DNA of 64,000 nucleotides, taken from assembly GCA_030272585.1 (NCBI GenBank), contig BSYQ01000002.1:4650001-4714000 (forward strand). Reading direction: 5' to 3'. The notes beneath the pieces are model-generated. The model worked only from the letters and a program-made list of their open reading frames with translations. It had not been told where the DNA came from and ran no database searches. The position numbers and the translations under genes were made by a program. The DNA comes from Bryopsis sp. KO-2023. Lineage: Eukaryota; Chlorophyta; Ulvophyceae; Bryopsidales; Bryopsidaceae. Shown in pieces: positions 21,705 through 32,699 of this stretch; position 1 is the first letter of the stretch; every line of letters starts with the position of its first letter.

Positions 21705-24700
21705 ACAGAGCCCAGACTCGTTCGGCGAAACGCAGAAGGGCACGCCGTCACAGATATAAGCAGCGCCAGAAACTTCTTAGAAAAGAAAGGTTAGCTCGAA
21801 ATGCAGAAGTGAATAAAAGAGCACAAGGGGAAATAGAAAAGAATGCTACCCAAGGTGCAGAGGGATCGATTATGAGTGCTAAGTTGGAAACTCGATCCAG
21901 TAAGTGCAGCACGCTTACTAGGACAAGTTCAGAATCAAGTTCGGAACCTGTCGACTCTGTTCATGGAGACCTTGGTAGTCCTGAAGGAACTGAGAATTCG
22001 GTATCGTTCCCGCCTCAAGGAACGAAACGAAGTCCGGAAGGAAGGGAACCCGCAAGGGAATCAAAGCCTGCCACTCGCTCACCACCAACTGACGAGTCAG
22101 CAGCCCCTGTTCAGGGAACAGGTAGAGGACAAAAAGTGGATGAAGGTCAGTATTCACCTTCTGAGCGTATGTTACCACTAGGAGGTCCTAACCATTTGAA
22201 ATTTATGGGATATGAGATCCGAGCCAGATTAGGAGGAGTACCGATCTCCGCCTATGTTGATTGTGGTGCAACGGAGAACTACATTACCAAGAAACTAGTT
22301 ACGAGACTGAAACTCGAAACAACCGAGTGCAAAAAGGGAGTCACTTTGGCGGACGGAACCCTATGTTCACTTGATCGGCGATGCGAAGACTTGCAGCTCA
22401 GGATGGGTACTTATACCACAACCCTTTCCGCAGACGTCTTCCCAAACCTTTCATATGACATGATACTAGGGCTTCCTTGGTTGATGCAGACCAATCCCAA
22501 ACTGGACTTTGCAACAGGCACGCTCAAAGTTCCAGTGGGTGCTGGATGGACAACTGTTCCTATGAAGGAACGACCATCAGACTACTTACAGCACCTAGCA
22601 CCGGCTATTGATACAGTCTCAGCGAAGAAGTTATTCTCGCTCGTGAAGAACAGTCCAGAAATTGATCAAGCATACCTTGTGGTTGTGCGACCAACCACCC
22701 CGGACGATATGGCACACCTCATGCAGTACCCATATCCGGGAATTCCAGAAGAGCGTTTAAACGCTACTGGAACCACACCGGCTTATCTCCAGCCAGATGT
22801 GGAAAAGGTAATGCATTCGGGTCTCGACCCAAGGATCAAGGCTGTCCTCACAAGTTTCAAGGATGTGTTCCCGAAAGACTTACCACCCGGCGTTCCTCCA
22901 GTCAGAAAAGGCCACGAATTTAAGGTGGACCTGGAGGACGAACAAATGACCCCAATCCACCGTCCCTTGTACAAACTCTCTCCAGCCGAGCTGGACGAAG
23001 TTAGGACACAGGTGGATTACCTCCTCGAACAAAGGAAGATCCGACCCTCCGAGAGTCCCTGGGGCGCACCCATACTCTTTGTTCCCAAGAAAGACGGAGG
23101 GTTGAGAATGTGTGTGGATTACCGTTGGATAAACAAGTTCACGGTAAAGAATAGGTATCCACTCCCTCTTCCTGAGGAGTTAATGGACCGTCTCGCCAGA
23201 GCGAAGATCTATACGAAGATCGACCTCCGCTCAGGCTACTGGCAGTTTCCCGTTCGACCCAAGGATACTCCCAAGACGGCATTCCGGACGAGATACGGAC
23301 ATTTCGAGTTTCTCGTGTGTCCGTTCGGAATGACCAACTGCCCAGCCCAGTTCCAGACCATGGTTAAGGATTTGCTGGGGGAGTTCCTTGACGAGTTTGT
23401 AGTGGTGTTTATCGACGACATCCTGGTCTTTTCCAACTCGGTGGAAGAGCACGTCGAGCACCTAAAACTGGTCTTTGAACGGTTGCGGAAACATAAGTTG
23501 TACGCAAAAGCCAGTAAGTGCGAAGTAGGGGTAGCAGAGACGGACTACCTGGGGTATCATTTGTCGGAAAAAGGCCTTCAACCGATGCAGGATAAGGTTA
23601 AGGCTATTCAACAATGGAAGGAGTTAACTTCGGTCACTGATGTGCGAAGTTTCCTGGGAATGGTATCTTACTATCGTAAGTTCATTCCTGAGTTCGCTAG
23701 GATTGCGAGTCCCTTGACAGATCTAACCAAGAAGGATACTGTCTGGGAATGGGGGCTGAACCAACGCAATGCCTACAACGAACTTAAGGATCGGATTAGC
23801 CGCGCACCGATCTTACTCCTTCCTGATCCGGCTAAGGAGTACACCGTAATAACGGATGCATCTGGAACTGCATATGGAGCGGTTCTTACCCAGGATCATG
23901 GGAAAGGTTTGCAACCAATTGCATACCTTTCCAGACGATTAAAACCAGCTGAAACGCGATACTCCGCATATGAGCGGGAGCTGGGGGCAATAGCATATGC
24001 TTTAGCCCTGTGGCGACACTACCTTGAGGGGTGCGATGGGGGTGTGAAGGTGTTGACGGACCACAAACCGATCACCCACTTCATGAACCAGAGCACGTTG
24101 TCGCGGACCCAAACCCGGTGGTTAAACTCAGGGTTTTTCCAATCCATAGGTCCAAAAATCGTCTATATCCAGGGGAAAGCCAATGTCTTGGCTGATGCGT
24201 TATCCCGGAGCCTTCCTGGTCCGCCAGACCAGCTCAATAACCTCTCCACGTGGGAAGTGGCAGAGAAGGAGGCATGGAAAGAGGCTTTGAGAAGTGATGA
24301 ACAACTCAAGCCTATCTTTGAAAGGATGGAACGAGGGGTTTCTCCGCAATACAAGCTGGACGACGGGTTCTTGTATTATACCAAGACAGACCCAGGGCCT
24401 AGTTTGCTTGTGGTCCCTGCTTCTTTCCAGAAACGGATTCTGGAAGAGCATCACGACGTTCCCAGTGCCGGTCATGTTGGAGTAGACCGCATGACCGAAG
24501 TACTTACCCGCAGTTACTGGTGGAAAGGCGTTGGGTTAGCCGTAAAGGCATACGTGAAAACGTGCCCAACTTGTCAACTAAACAAATCGGACTTGCAAAG
24601 ACAGAAAGGTCTTTTGCAGCCGTTGCCTATCCCAGACCAGAAATGGGAACAGATCACGACGGACTTGGTTACCGACCTACCGTCTTCCCATGGCTTCACA

Positions 24701-24808
24701 GCAATCGCTGTCTTTGTAGACCGATTGACGAAGTATGCGAGGTTCGTACCCTGTAACAAAACTATCACGGCGCCAGAATACGCAAAGCTGTTCGTGGAGA
24801 ACATATAC

Positions 24809-25271
24809 AGAGATAGGACTTGGGCCAAATTTTTGGTCCGACTCCGGTCCGGTCCGGTTACGGTCGGGTTACGGTCACCGTACTACGGCCGTAACTCCGT
24901 ACCGTAACCGGAGTAATATGTTGTTTTTACGGTACGGAACAGGTACGGTATAACTACGGTAGGCCCTAAATCACCGTGAAGTAGCGTGGTTCAGTGCTAA
25001 AGCGTTAGGCTGCAGTCAGTAGGGTCGCGGGTTCGAATCCCCCTGGGTTCCTTTGGAATCGCGGGACCCTGCGGGGGTCACTTTCTACGGTTTACGGTTG
25101 TTACGGCCGTTACGGTCGTTACGGTCCGGTACGGAGCGGTACGGAGTGGTACGGTGCTACGGTTACGGCCGTAAAAGTACGATTTTCTGACGAAAATTGT
25201 ACTCCGGTTACGGTCCGGTTACGGTGGTTACGGTCCGGTTACGGTGACCGTAACCGTAAAGTCCTATCTCT
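24809..25271. mobile_element. Mutator-like MITE with a tRNA-like core
   Basis: A 463-bp insertion in the integrase region of element B. Its ends are 13-bp perfect terminal inverted repeats (AGAGATAGGACTT at 24809-24821, its complement at 25259-25271). A 10-bp target duplication, GAACATATAC, lies at 24799-24808 and 25272-25281. The arms are packed with short ttacggtc/ccggttacgg words in both directions. TIRs with a 9-11-bp duplication fit a non-autonomous Mutator (MULE) element best. It has no coding capacity. The middle carries a tRNA-like segment. Confidence 0.85.
24977..25052 (+). pseudogene. tRNA-like segment in the MITE, Cys(GCA)-like
   Basis: The B-box GGTTCGAATCC lies at 25030-25040 and an A-box-like tggttcagtgc at 24988-24998. 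The anticodon-loop position reads ctGCAgt, as in tRNA-Cys. The anticodon stem and acceptor do not pair properly, so this is a tRNA pseudogene or a SINE-type promoter, not a working tRNA. It may drive Pol III transcription of the MITE. Confidence 0.55.
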
Positions 25272-26241
25272 GAACATATACAAACACTACGGGCTGCCTA
25301 AAATCATAGTTTCGGATCGGGATCCAAGGTTCACAAGTTTGTTCTGGACCTCCCTTTTCAAACTTTTAGGTACCCAGCTCCGGATGAGCACTGCATACCA
25401 TCCTCAAACGGATGGGCAGTCGGAAGTCACCATCCGGGTGCTGGAGGATTTCCTGCGTCCGTATGTGGAACGGTACCCAGACCGTTGGGTGGATTATTTG
25501 CCGACCGCGGAATTTGCCGCAAATAATTCACGGAATGTCTCCACAGGCTACGCGCCAGCCCATCTTCTGTATGGCCAGAACATGGGGCAGATAGTTGTTG
25601 CCAGGAAGGGAGTTCGGACGGGCGATGAATCGGAAATGGCGGCTGAGATGGTACGTCGAATGGACGACCAAATGCGAAACGCTAAGGCGAAATACGCAGA
25701 GGCACAGAACCGCATGTGCACCTCGGCAAACAAACGTCGAAGGAAAGTGGATTTTCAGGTTGGCGATGAAGTGCTGGTGCAAAGCAAGTATATTCCCCTT
25801 GCTTCACTTCAGAAAATCCCACCGAAAATCCGCCGGCGATTTGTTGGACCTTTCCGGGTGGCTAGCCGAATTGGGGCTGTCGCCTACCGTCTTGACCTTC
25901 CCGACCACTGGAAAATCCACCCAACTTTCCATGTGTCGAAACTGAAGGCTTACTCTCGGCTTGATGACGATCAGCGAGAGATAGACGCTCCAGAGGGGGA
26001 GCTAGTGGATGGAACCATCGAATTCGAGGTCGAGCGCATCCTTAGAGATCGGGGCACTACTCGCAAGGAGTACCTGATCCTTTGGAAGGGCTACGATTTG
26101 ATGGAATCCACCTGGGAGCCAGAAAGCCACCTGGCCAATGCCCAGGACTTGCTTAAGGAGTACTTAGCCAACAAACCGGAGAATAAACAAGTGACCCCGT
26201 CTAAGAAAAAGACTAGGGCCCAACGCAGAACTCGAACCTAA

Positions 26242-26860
26242 ACAGGGATCATTACCACTCTGTTCACGCTCGACTTAATACTATCCTTCCAGCTGGGGGA
26301 AAAATATTAAGCCGAGAAAGTCGATTTGGAACGCTATCCAGATGGGATACCAAAAAGACCGAGGGAAAGAGCACCAAGTAGAACTCCCGGAAAAGCCTAG
26401 GGAAAGTTTCCATCTTTTCCTAGGGAAAGTTTCCATCTTTTCCGGCGAACGGGTTGCTATCTTTTCCCGTGACAGAACTGTGAACGGTTCGCAGGACGGG
26501 CTAGGGGTCAGTTTTCTTTCCGGGGAGGTTTACCTAACGCACAACTCACACGCTCATAGCGACTGACAACAGGTGATGGGGACATTGGATCAAGTGATGG
26601 GTTAATGTCCGACCTGGAGGTCACGTGATTGCGCCGCAGGTGGAACTGAGTTGACATAAGCAGGTGAGGGTAAAATCAAATAGGCACAAACCCGTGTGGT
26701 GACGGCGACCTCCATAGAGTGTCACGTTACCGAGGTACGTTAGCTAATACGCCTAGCGTATCTTAAGCGGACTTGCGATCATTTTGGCCTGGTTATTCTC
26801 GGCGCGCATACAGAAAAGTCGGAGACTAGTCGGAGAACAAAGCGCAGCCAACAAAAGAGA
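26242..26860 (+). other. Element B spacer between pol and ORF3
   Basis: About 620 bp without a long frame. The motif CATCTTTTCC occurs at 26411-26420 and 26434-26443 with a related copy near 26458, and also at 18770-18779 in the leader before gag. Shared words in the leader and before the third ORF could mark splice or regulatory signals for a subgenomic RNA; this is inference. Confidence 0.4.
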
Positions 26861-28612
26861 ATGCCAAAGCACAGCCCGATCATGTGGCGCAGTGGTGATA
26901 AGGCGGTTGAGGGAAAGGAGTCGAGTGGAAAACAATTGGGTGGCAGCGGAAAAACGAAAGGCAGTGGCGGCGAGAAAGGCGGAAAAGGACAGAGTGGAAC
27001 TCTCGCCGACGCTTGCCCACCCAGAGGGGAACCCAAACCACTTATCACACCACCTAAGGCGAACATTATGAAAACTCTCCCAGCTCCTTCGGTGCTTTCG
27101 AAACTTCGGAACTTCGAAACATCGTTGCTGAAAGGCACCTCAAAGATCGTGATCCGCCCACCGACAGAGTTGCCGGAAAAACTGCCGGAAAAACCTAGTT
27201 CCAAAGCAGGAAAAACACTCGACCGTGACGCCGACCCAGCCACCCTCCAAGCTAGGTGTCAACGGTTACAAGACGATGTGTTGGAACTCCGTGCAGAACG
27301 CGACGCACAACGCGCGCGGGCGGATCAGGCAGAGAAGCACTTGAAAAAGTTCGAGGGTGCAGCACAACGACTCTGCAATCAAGTTAGCCAACTTGAACAC
27401 GATCTAAAAATCGCTCAACAAGCGAGGGGAACAGCCGAACAGGAGCTGAGGCAGCTTCAAAAGGAACTCGACACTGCGAACCAGACGCAGAAAAAGCTGC
27501 AGCCGCACCTGACGTCCACAGACGAAAGGTCGGCCTGGCAAACGGCTGTGTACTCGTCTGAGGCACAGTCCGGGTTGATGAGCCGGTTGCTACACAGTGT
27601 TCCCGCACGTCTTGGGGACTACGTGGAAAACCTTTGTCGGGCGACGATGGACGACATCATCGAGCAGGGTGCTGGAGCTGCTGCTGCGATCAGAGACGGA
27701 GAGGAGCCTGTCTACTACGGCAAGGGAAACGTTCCGGTTAACCACCGGCTTGCCGGGTATGACTATGCGCAGGTGGATAAAACACTGGACAGGATCAGAA
27801 ATCGTGCACCGGGACATTTCGAAATTCCCGACGTAGCCGACGATATGATCTCAGAGCCACAACCAAGGAGAATCCGCGACCTGACCGGGGGACAGACCGG
27901 GGGAAAGACCGACGAAAAGTCGGCGCCCAAGAAAAGGAAGGAGAGAGAGGAAGAGGAGGCGCTCGCCGACATGTCCAAGAGGTTCAAGGACAGGCGTGGG
28001 GAAAAGCCACCGATCTGTTTGTGGTGCTATTCGCCGCCGGCGCTGGCGGATAGCTACGTGATCACCACATGCACGAACCACACGGTGTGCCGGACCCACT
28101 GGAACCTCATGATTATCCTCGTGCGCTTATACGAGGTGTGGCAGGAACAGAGAATCGACCCGCCACAGGTTCAGCTGAAGGACCTACGTTTGGACATGCG
28201 GGAGCCAGGCTTCCAGCCACTCCTTCAGGCTCCACCCACGACCCAGACTCTAACCGAGTGCTATCAGTGCTTGAGAAGGGACATGGGCTTTCCGAAAGGC
28301 CTTGCCCTGAAGCGCTTGGGTCCGTTGGTGAAAAAGTGGGCGCTGGAGTATGAGAAGCAGGAAAAAGAGAGAACACCCGAACCAGAAACGAAAGGAGAAC
28401 AAGACCCAAAACAGGACGAAGGAAAAAGTCCTTCCGTGTCCAGCAGGAGTCCATCCTCGGAGCCCTCGTCTTTGGGACCTCTTCCTCCACCTTTGGATGA
28501 GGATTTCCCTCCTTTGGATGTGGATGAGGACGACGAGCCTCCGATCGACTTGGTGGCAGAACCAGTCGATGATCCAGCTGCCGAACCCGCTGAACAACCA
28601 GCTGGCGGCTGA
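26861..28612 (+). CDS. Element B ORF3, coiled-coil and Cys/His protein of unknown role
   Basis: 583 codons behind pol, in the position env takes in some Gypsy elements, but without a signal peptide or membrane segment. Parts: a Gly/Lys-rich N-terminus, a strong coiled coil at about residues 128-213, a basic KKRKERE stretch near 362, and a Cys/His cluster from about 385 (CLWC, then CTNHTVCRTH) that could bind zinc. A second CYQC follows near 467, then an acidic Pro-rich tail. The frame is whole. It resembles no Gypsy protein I know and may be a captured host gene or a novel accessory protein. Confidence 0.75.
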   Translation: MPKHSPIMWRSGDKAVEGKESSGKQLGGSGKTKGSGGEKGGKGQSGTLADACPPRGEPKPLITPPKANIMKTLPAPSVLSKLRNFETSLLKGTSKIVIRPPTELPEKLPEKPSSKAGKTLDRDADPATLQARCQRLQDDVLELRAERDAQRARADQAEKHLKKFEGAAQRLCNQVSQLEHDLKIAQQARGTAEQELRQLQKELDTANQTQKKLQPHLTSTDERSAWQTAVYSSEAQSGLMSRLLHSVPARLGDYVENLCRATMDDIIEQGAGAAAAIRDGEEPVYYGKGNVPVNHRLAGYDYAQVDKTLDRIRNRAPGHFEIPDVADDMISEPQPRRIRDLTGGQTGGKTDEKSAPKKRKEREEEEALADMSKRFKDRRGEKPPICLWCYSPPALADSYVITTCTNHTVCRTHWNLMIILVRLYEVWQEQRIDPPQVQLKDLRLDMREPGFQPLLQAPPTTQTLTECYQCLRRDMGFPKGLALKRLGPLVKKWALEYEKQEKERTPEPETKGEQDPKQDEGKSPSVSSRSPSSEPSSLGPLPPPLDEDFPPLDVDEDDEPPIDLVAEPVDDPAAEPAEQPAGG

Positions 28613-28896
28613 GATGGCTTCTGGCGTGACAACGAAAAGCAGACCAAGCCGGAGACCAAGCTACCGTCCAAGCCAGAGACCAAGCCTCAAGACAGAACGG
28701 GGTTTTTCTGTGGGGTTGATCATGGGTTTGGTTTGGGGTTTTTCATCGGTTTGTTTGGGGTTTAGTTTGACGTTTAGTTGGGGTTTTTGTTATGGGTTTG
28801 TTTGGGGTTTCTTTTTCTTCTAGTTCGACCTTTTTCTTTCTTTCTTTCCAGGGTTGTGACGGGTGTGGACACCCTCTCGTGGGGGGGGGGACAAAT

Positions 28897-29057
28897 TGAT
28901 AGTAGTACTCGGGTTTGGGGTGTTATGTAGTACAATTGGGAGTACGACAGGGTTTATAGGGCAGGGGGCCCTCCTGTAAAACTTGTGACTCTCTCTCTCT
29001 CTCTCTCTATGTGTGTGTGTGTGTGCTTGTGTCTCGGGGTCCTAGACCCCCTTATCA
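28897..29057 (+). repeat. Element B, 3' LTR
   Basis: 161 bp, same ends as the 5' LTR. It differs from it by several substitutions and by the length of the CT/GT microsatellite. Confidence 0.9.
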
Positions 29058-31111
29058 AGAACCCCTTGCTGCGCCTCGTCGTTCCAAGGCCCAGATCGCC
29101 CTCGATGGGTGAGATGGCTCCGGTGGTAGCAGCACTCTTTCTTAAGGATGTTGGCATGGATAACAGGTCGTAAGTCCCTGGTGTACGTGCGCACTTTGTG
29201 GCGCGAGATCCAGTTTCCCTCGAAAAAGGCGCACACGTCCACGAGTTAAGTTGTCTGTTGACTTACAAGCGTAGGAGTTTAACCTTGTATCGACAATCAA
29301 ACCAAGTTCCAAGGTGTTCGAGATGAGGAGCTTTTTAAGAGCAGTGAAAAAAAAAAACTCCCAATTGAATAAGGGAGGAGTTGTAAGATTAAAAAAGCCT
29401 CAAAAAAAGATGAAATGAAACAACGACAACATTCCTCCGCCCTAGGTTGCTCCCATCACGTCTCGTCTTGAAGCTTTTTCTTCTCGATATTCCATGCCCT
29501 TCGCTCAACGGAATTCACTCCCTCCATCCCCAAAATAGTGAAATACTAGGCGTGACATATTTCCCGACTTAACGTCCCTAAGGACTTCTGTGCTTATTCC
29601 AAAAGATGCGCTAAGTTCCCTGTTTCCTTGCCATTGTTTGTCGTTGATGTCGCCTATGACAAACAACTATTTTGAAGGTTGTCACCATCACCTTAATACG
29701 CTCCTAAACATACCGCGTCCTCTCATTTGGGAGCTTATCGATAATCAGAAACAACAAAAGTTGCTATTGATTGCAAAAATATGCCAGATTGATACCAGAC
29801 TTTCACCACCTGCCCACAAAAAGTCTATATCTGCGTGGATTTGCGCGAACAAGGGGAACTACATAATGATTTTTCATTTCCGCTTGCTGGGATCTCAATG
29901 GCCGTAGTTGAATAATCAACCAGTTGCTCGATCTCATCCTCTAACTATCTTTGTTTTACACCTAGGTTCTTATTAGGGGTTTGAGCTTCAAGATGTCTCG
30001 ATTGTTGATAGCCAATCATGGAATAAAAGGTTGAGCAAATTCGCCTTCAGCCCCTCATGTATAGTGGAGTCAAATATATGTTTATAGTCAAGCCATGCGC
30101 AATATATAAATTTCTTGATTCTAACAGCATTTGCTTTAATCACCCACAATAAATGCTCCTCGTGCTCCGAGATAATGAAGTTTTCCACCTTGCTGTTCTT
30201 GCATAGAGGCGAGCACATCCGCATTCCAAAACTGCCCCGATCAAAACTCCCACGCTTTCCAAAACGACACTCCTCATTCCAAAATGGTCCTAGGTATATT
30301 TGTTGAGTCGCACTTGATTAAGTGGATTGTTGCTCGACTTCCTAATCGTCGAGACTAATGTTTGAGGACAAAGCAACATAATAAGGTAAACCTTCCTATC
30401 TATTCCTCAACAAAGTACTCAATCATTGAAATATCGTATTCAAACCGTCTTTTCTTAATTCAATATACGAGTGCCTTGAATTTAGACTCCCTTTTTGCTT
30501 TGGAAGAAACATAGTTTTCTTGCGTAGGCATCTCATATTTTGTGCCAATTTTATTCTCGTTCTTTAGAGCAGGCCTCTCTTGAAAAAATCAGGAGAAATT
30601 CGTCCGATTCTAATCGATAGGGTCTTTTCCCCTGAAGGAATATTCTCTTATATCAATCTCATCGCTCGCTCTTTTCTCCAAATATCGTATGAACTCCCTT
30701 GTTGCAATTTAACGCTTAATTTGTTCCCTAAGTAAGTACCATTTTAACTTCCAAAGGGGGTCTTCTTGTAGCACATCTTCTTTCAATTCTCTAAGGGGCG
30801 ACTTAGAGTTTGTTTATTCTTCATATGCAATTCCAATATTTTTTTTATGGAGTGAAGCTTTCTTTTCCGCGAGCGTCACTTCCTCCAAGACCGTCACCTC
30901 CTCCACGACCTGTGAAACTGGAACTTCGACTGTCACCTCTTGTAACGAACCCTCTTGGGGGTAGTCACATATCGACACCTCGGGGAATCGAACCCCCGGT
31001 GACTCACCATGAGTGAGGTCTTGGTCTTGGTATTTAGGTGACAAACTTCACCCTTGTCGATAAAAAAAAAGCTTGGATCATGTTGCGGTAATTTGACGAT
31101 ATGAGATATAG
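29058..31111. other. AT-rich block without a recognisable gene
   Basis: Short frames only. A GC-rich patch at about 30870-31030 reads on the minus strand as a Val/Glu-repetitive peptide (EVTVEVPVSQVVEEVTV). It contains a B-box-like GGTTCGATTCC (plus-strand 30984-30994). The neighbouring stem has a 5-nt loop, so no tRNA forms. The rest has the texture of decayed transposon DNA. The LRR gene's missing 3' end was not found here. Confidence 0.5.
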
Positions 31112-31759
31112 TGTAGTGATTCGGCAGAATCAAAGGCGATTCAGGCAGACCTGCAGGCTTGCAGATTGGCAGTGATTGGGCTGACAGATTAGGCTGCAGG
31201 TTGACTGCTATGATTCGGCAGAAGCAGGAATGGCTCAGGTCCTTTAGACCTGCAGACTGATAGACTGGTAGTCAGCAGATTGGCAGACTGACGAAGTGGC
31301 AGAGTAGTCGGGCTGACAGGTTGCTGACGACAGGCAGGTGCTGGCAGCGCTGCAGAACGTGGGCTGCAGAGCTGGCAGGCACAAAGTTCTAGAAGGTCTT
31401 AGGTGGCAGACTCAGGATCGCGCAGTACCCTGCAAGTGGACAGAGCTGCATGATTGAAAGGGGGCTGAAAGGGACTTGGCAGTTTGATGGTCTGCAACAC
31501 TGATGCAGACTGATGTTATAGTTTAGGATCAGTTTGGATCAGGGTTGGAAGAAACGGTATAAGTTGTTGGGGCTTGGACATTCTTGTAACTTAACCTAAC
31601 CTTAGTTTGGAACCTGATCTCTCCTTGAACCTTGCTAGGTTCAAGTGCTTCTCCCATGGTCGTTCAATAGAACGGCAGGTTCAGACTGGCAGACCGGCAG
31701 GGTCGCAGTCTTCAGTGTATTGAAGCAGAAAAAGCGATCTGCAGGGCAGATTCGTTACA
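31112..31759 (+). repeat. Element C, 5' LTR
   Basis: 648 bp, TGTAGTG...GTTACA, rich in gcaga and gcagg words. The primer-binding site starts two bases downstream. Confidence 0.9.
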
Positions 31760-32621
31760 TTGGTTTCGGAGCAGGCTTGTGACAAGATCACGAACGAGCC
31801 TGGCAGGCTGCAGAGGCAGCAGTATGCGCGCAGACGCGCAGTGAGAAGGCGCAGAGGCGCAGGACACTGGCAGGCACACAGCACAGTGCAAAGCAGAGGT
31901 TTGCAAGGCAGACAAACGCCAGAGCTTTGCAGAATTGCAGTTATCCATTGGAGTGTTTGAGTGTGCTGTGTGGAGGAAAGTCGCTGAATCAGCGCTAGGA
32001 GTAGAATGGGCGCAGTGTGTGTAAGAACACTGTGGCAGACAGATTTCGCAGAAGTGATGTGTAGAGCGCAGGGCAATACATTGGAGTATGTAGAAGCGTA
32101 GCACACACACAGGCGCGCAGCATTGTCAAGCGCAGCACGACTATGTGCAGCGTTGCAGGAGACGTTGGGTGGCGCAGCATTTGGAGGATTGCGTCGCAGG
32201 TGTAGAACTGCGCAGCAGATCCAGGATTGCGCCGCAGATGCAGAGCTGTACCGCAGATGTGGAATTACGCTGTTGATACAAGGTTGCGCAGCGAATATGG
32301 AAATGTACCGCGTGCAAGATTGCGTCGCAAACAGAACGTGCGCAGGTTTTGCTGGAAGTGCGCAGCGAATGTTGGCACTGCGTAAGTGGATGATGTGACG
32401 CGCAGCAGCCACAGAAAAGCGCTGCACATGTGAAATTGCACTGCAGGCGACAGAGTTACGCTGCGTGCAGCGGATTGCAATGTCGATGGGACATTTCGCG
32501 CAGATGCAGGCTGGGCAACCTATGCAGGATGCAGGGACTGTGCAGTGTTTATGGAACTGTGCAGCTCTTGATGGAAGTTCGCAGACGATGTTGGGACTGC
32601 GTGTCGATTGAAGGAATAGCT

Positions 32622-32699
32622 GATGCAGGGATCGCGCAGCTGACGCAGGAACGCGCAGCTGATGCAGGGATCGCGCAGCTGACGCAGGAACGCGCAGCT
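32622..32699 (+). repeat. 39-bp tandem duplication
   Basis: Two identical 39-bp units (32622-32660 and 32661-32699), each made of gatgcagggatcgcgcagct and a related half. They lie in the gcgcag-rich start of the element C interior. Confidence 0.85.

Larger units (their letters stand above)
21653..26241 (+). pseudogene. Element B pol, broken by a DNA-transposon insertion
   Basis: The frame lies at -1 to gag and overlaps it by about 50 nt, an arrangement this family is known to use for frameshifted Gag-Pol. Parts: aspartic protease (DCGATENY near 22258), reverse transcriptase about 22980-23560 with the FIDD motif, RNase H about 23830-24150, integrase zinc domain about 24450-24600, integrase core, and a C-terminal chromodomain near 26030-26160 (YLILWKGYD, STWEP). 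A MITE at 24809-25271 lies within the integrase core. It is counted as one break. Confidence 0.9.
18032..29057 (+). mobile_element. Ty3/Gypsy LTR retrotransposon with three ORFs (element B), broken
   Basis: An 11-kb element. The 5' LTR is 18032-18206 and the 3' LTR 28897-29057, both TGATAG...TTATCA with a CT/GT microsatellite inside. The LTRs differ at several places, roughly 90 percent alike outside the microsatellite, so it is older than element A. A primer-binding site lies at 18209, and a G-run purine tract at 28881-28891 precedes the 3' LTR. Coding parts are gag, pol in an overlapping frame, and a third frame behind pol. The pol gene is broken once by a 463-bp DNA transposon. The 5-bp flanks do not match, so one end may have recombined. 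Confidence 0.9.

Noticed and set aside
30960-31030. tRNA gene around the B-box-like GGTTCGATTCC (minus)
   Set aside because: The stem upstream has a 5-nt loop, and no acceptor stem closes around it.
31681-32427. 248-codon minus-strand frame across the LTR C boundary
   Set aside because: It reads through gcgcag repeats and crosses the LTR end, so it is a composition artefact.
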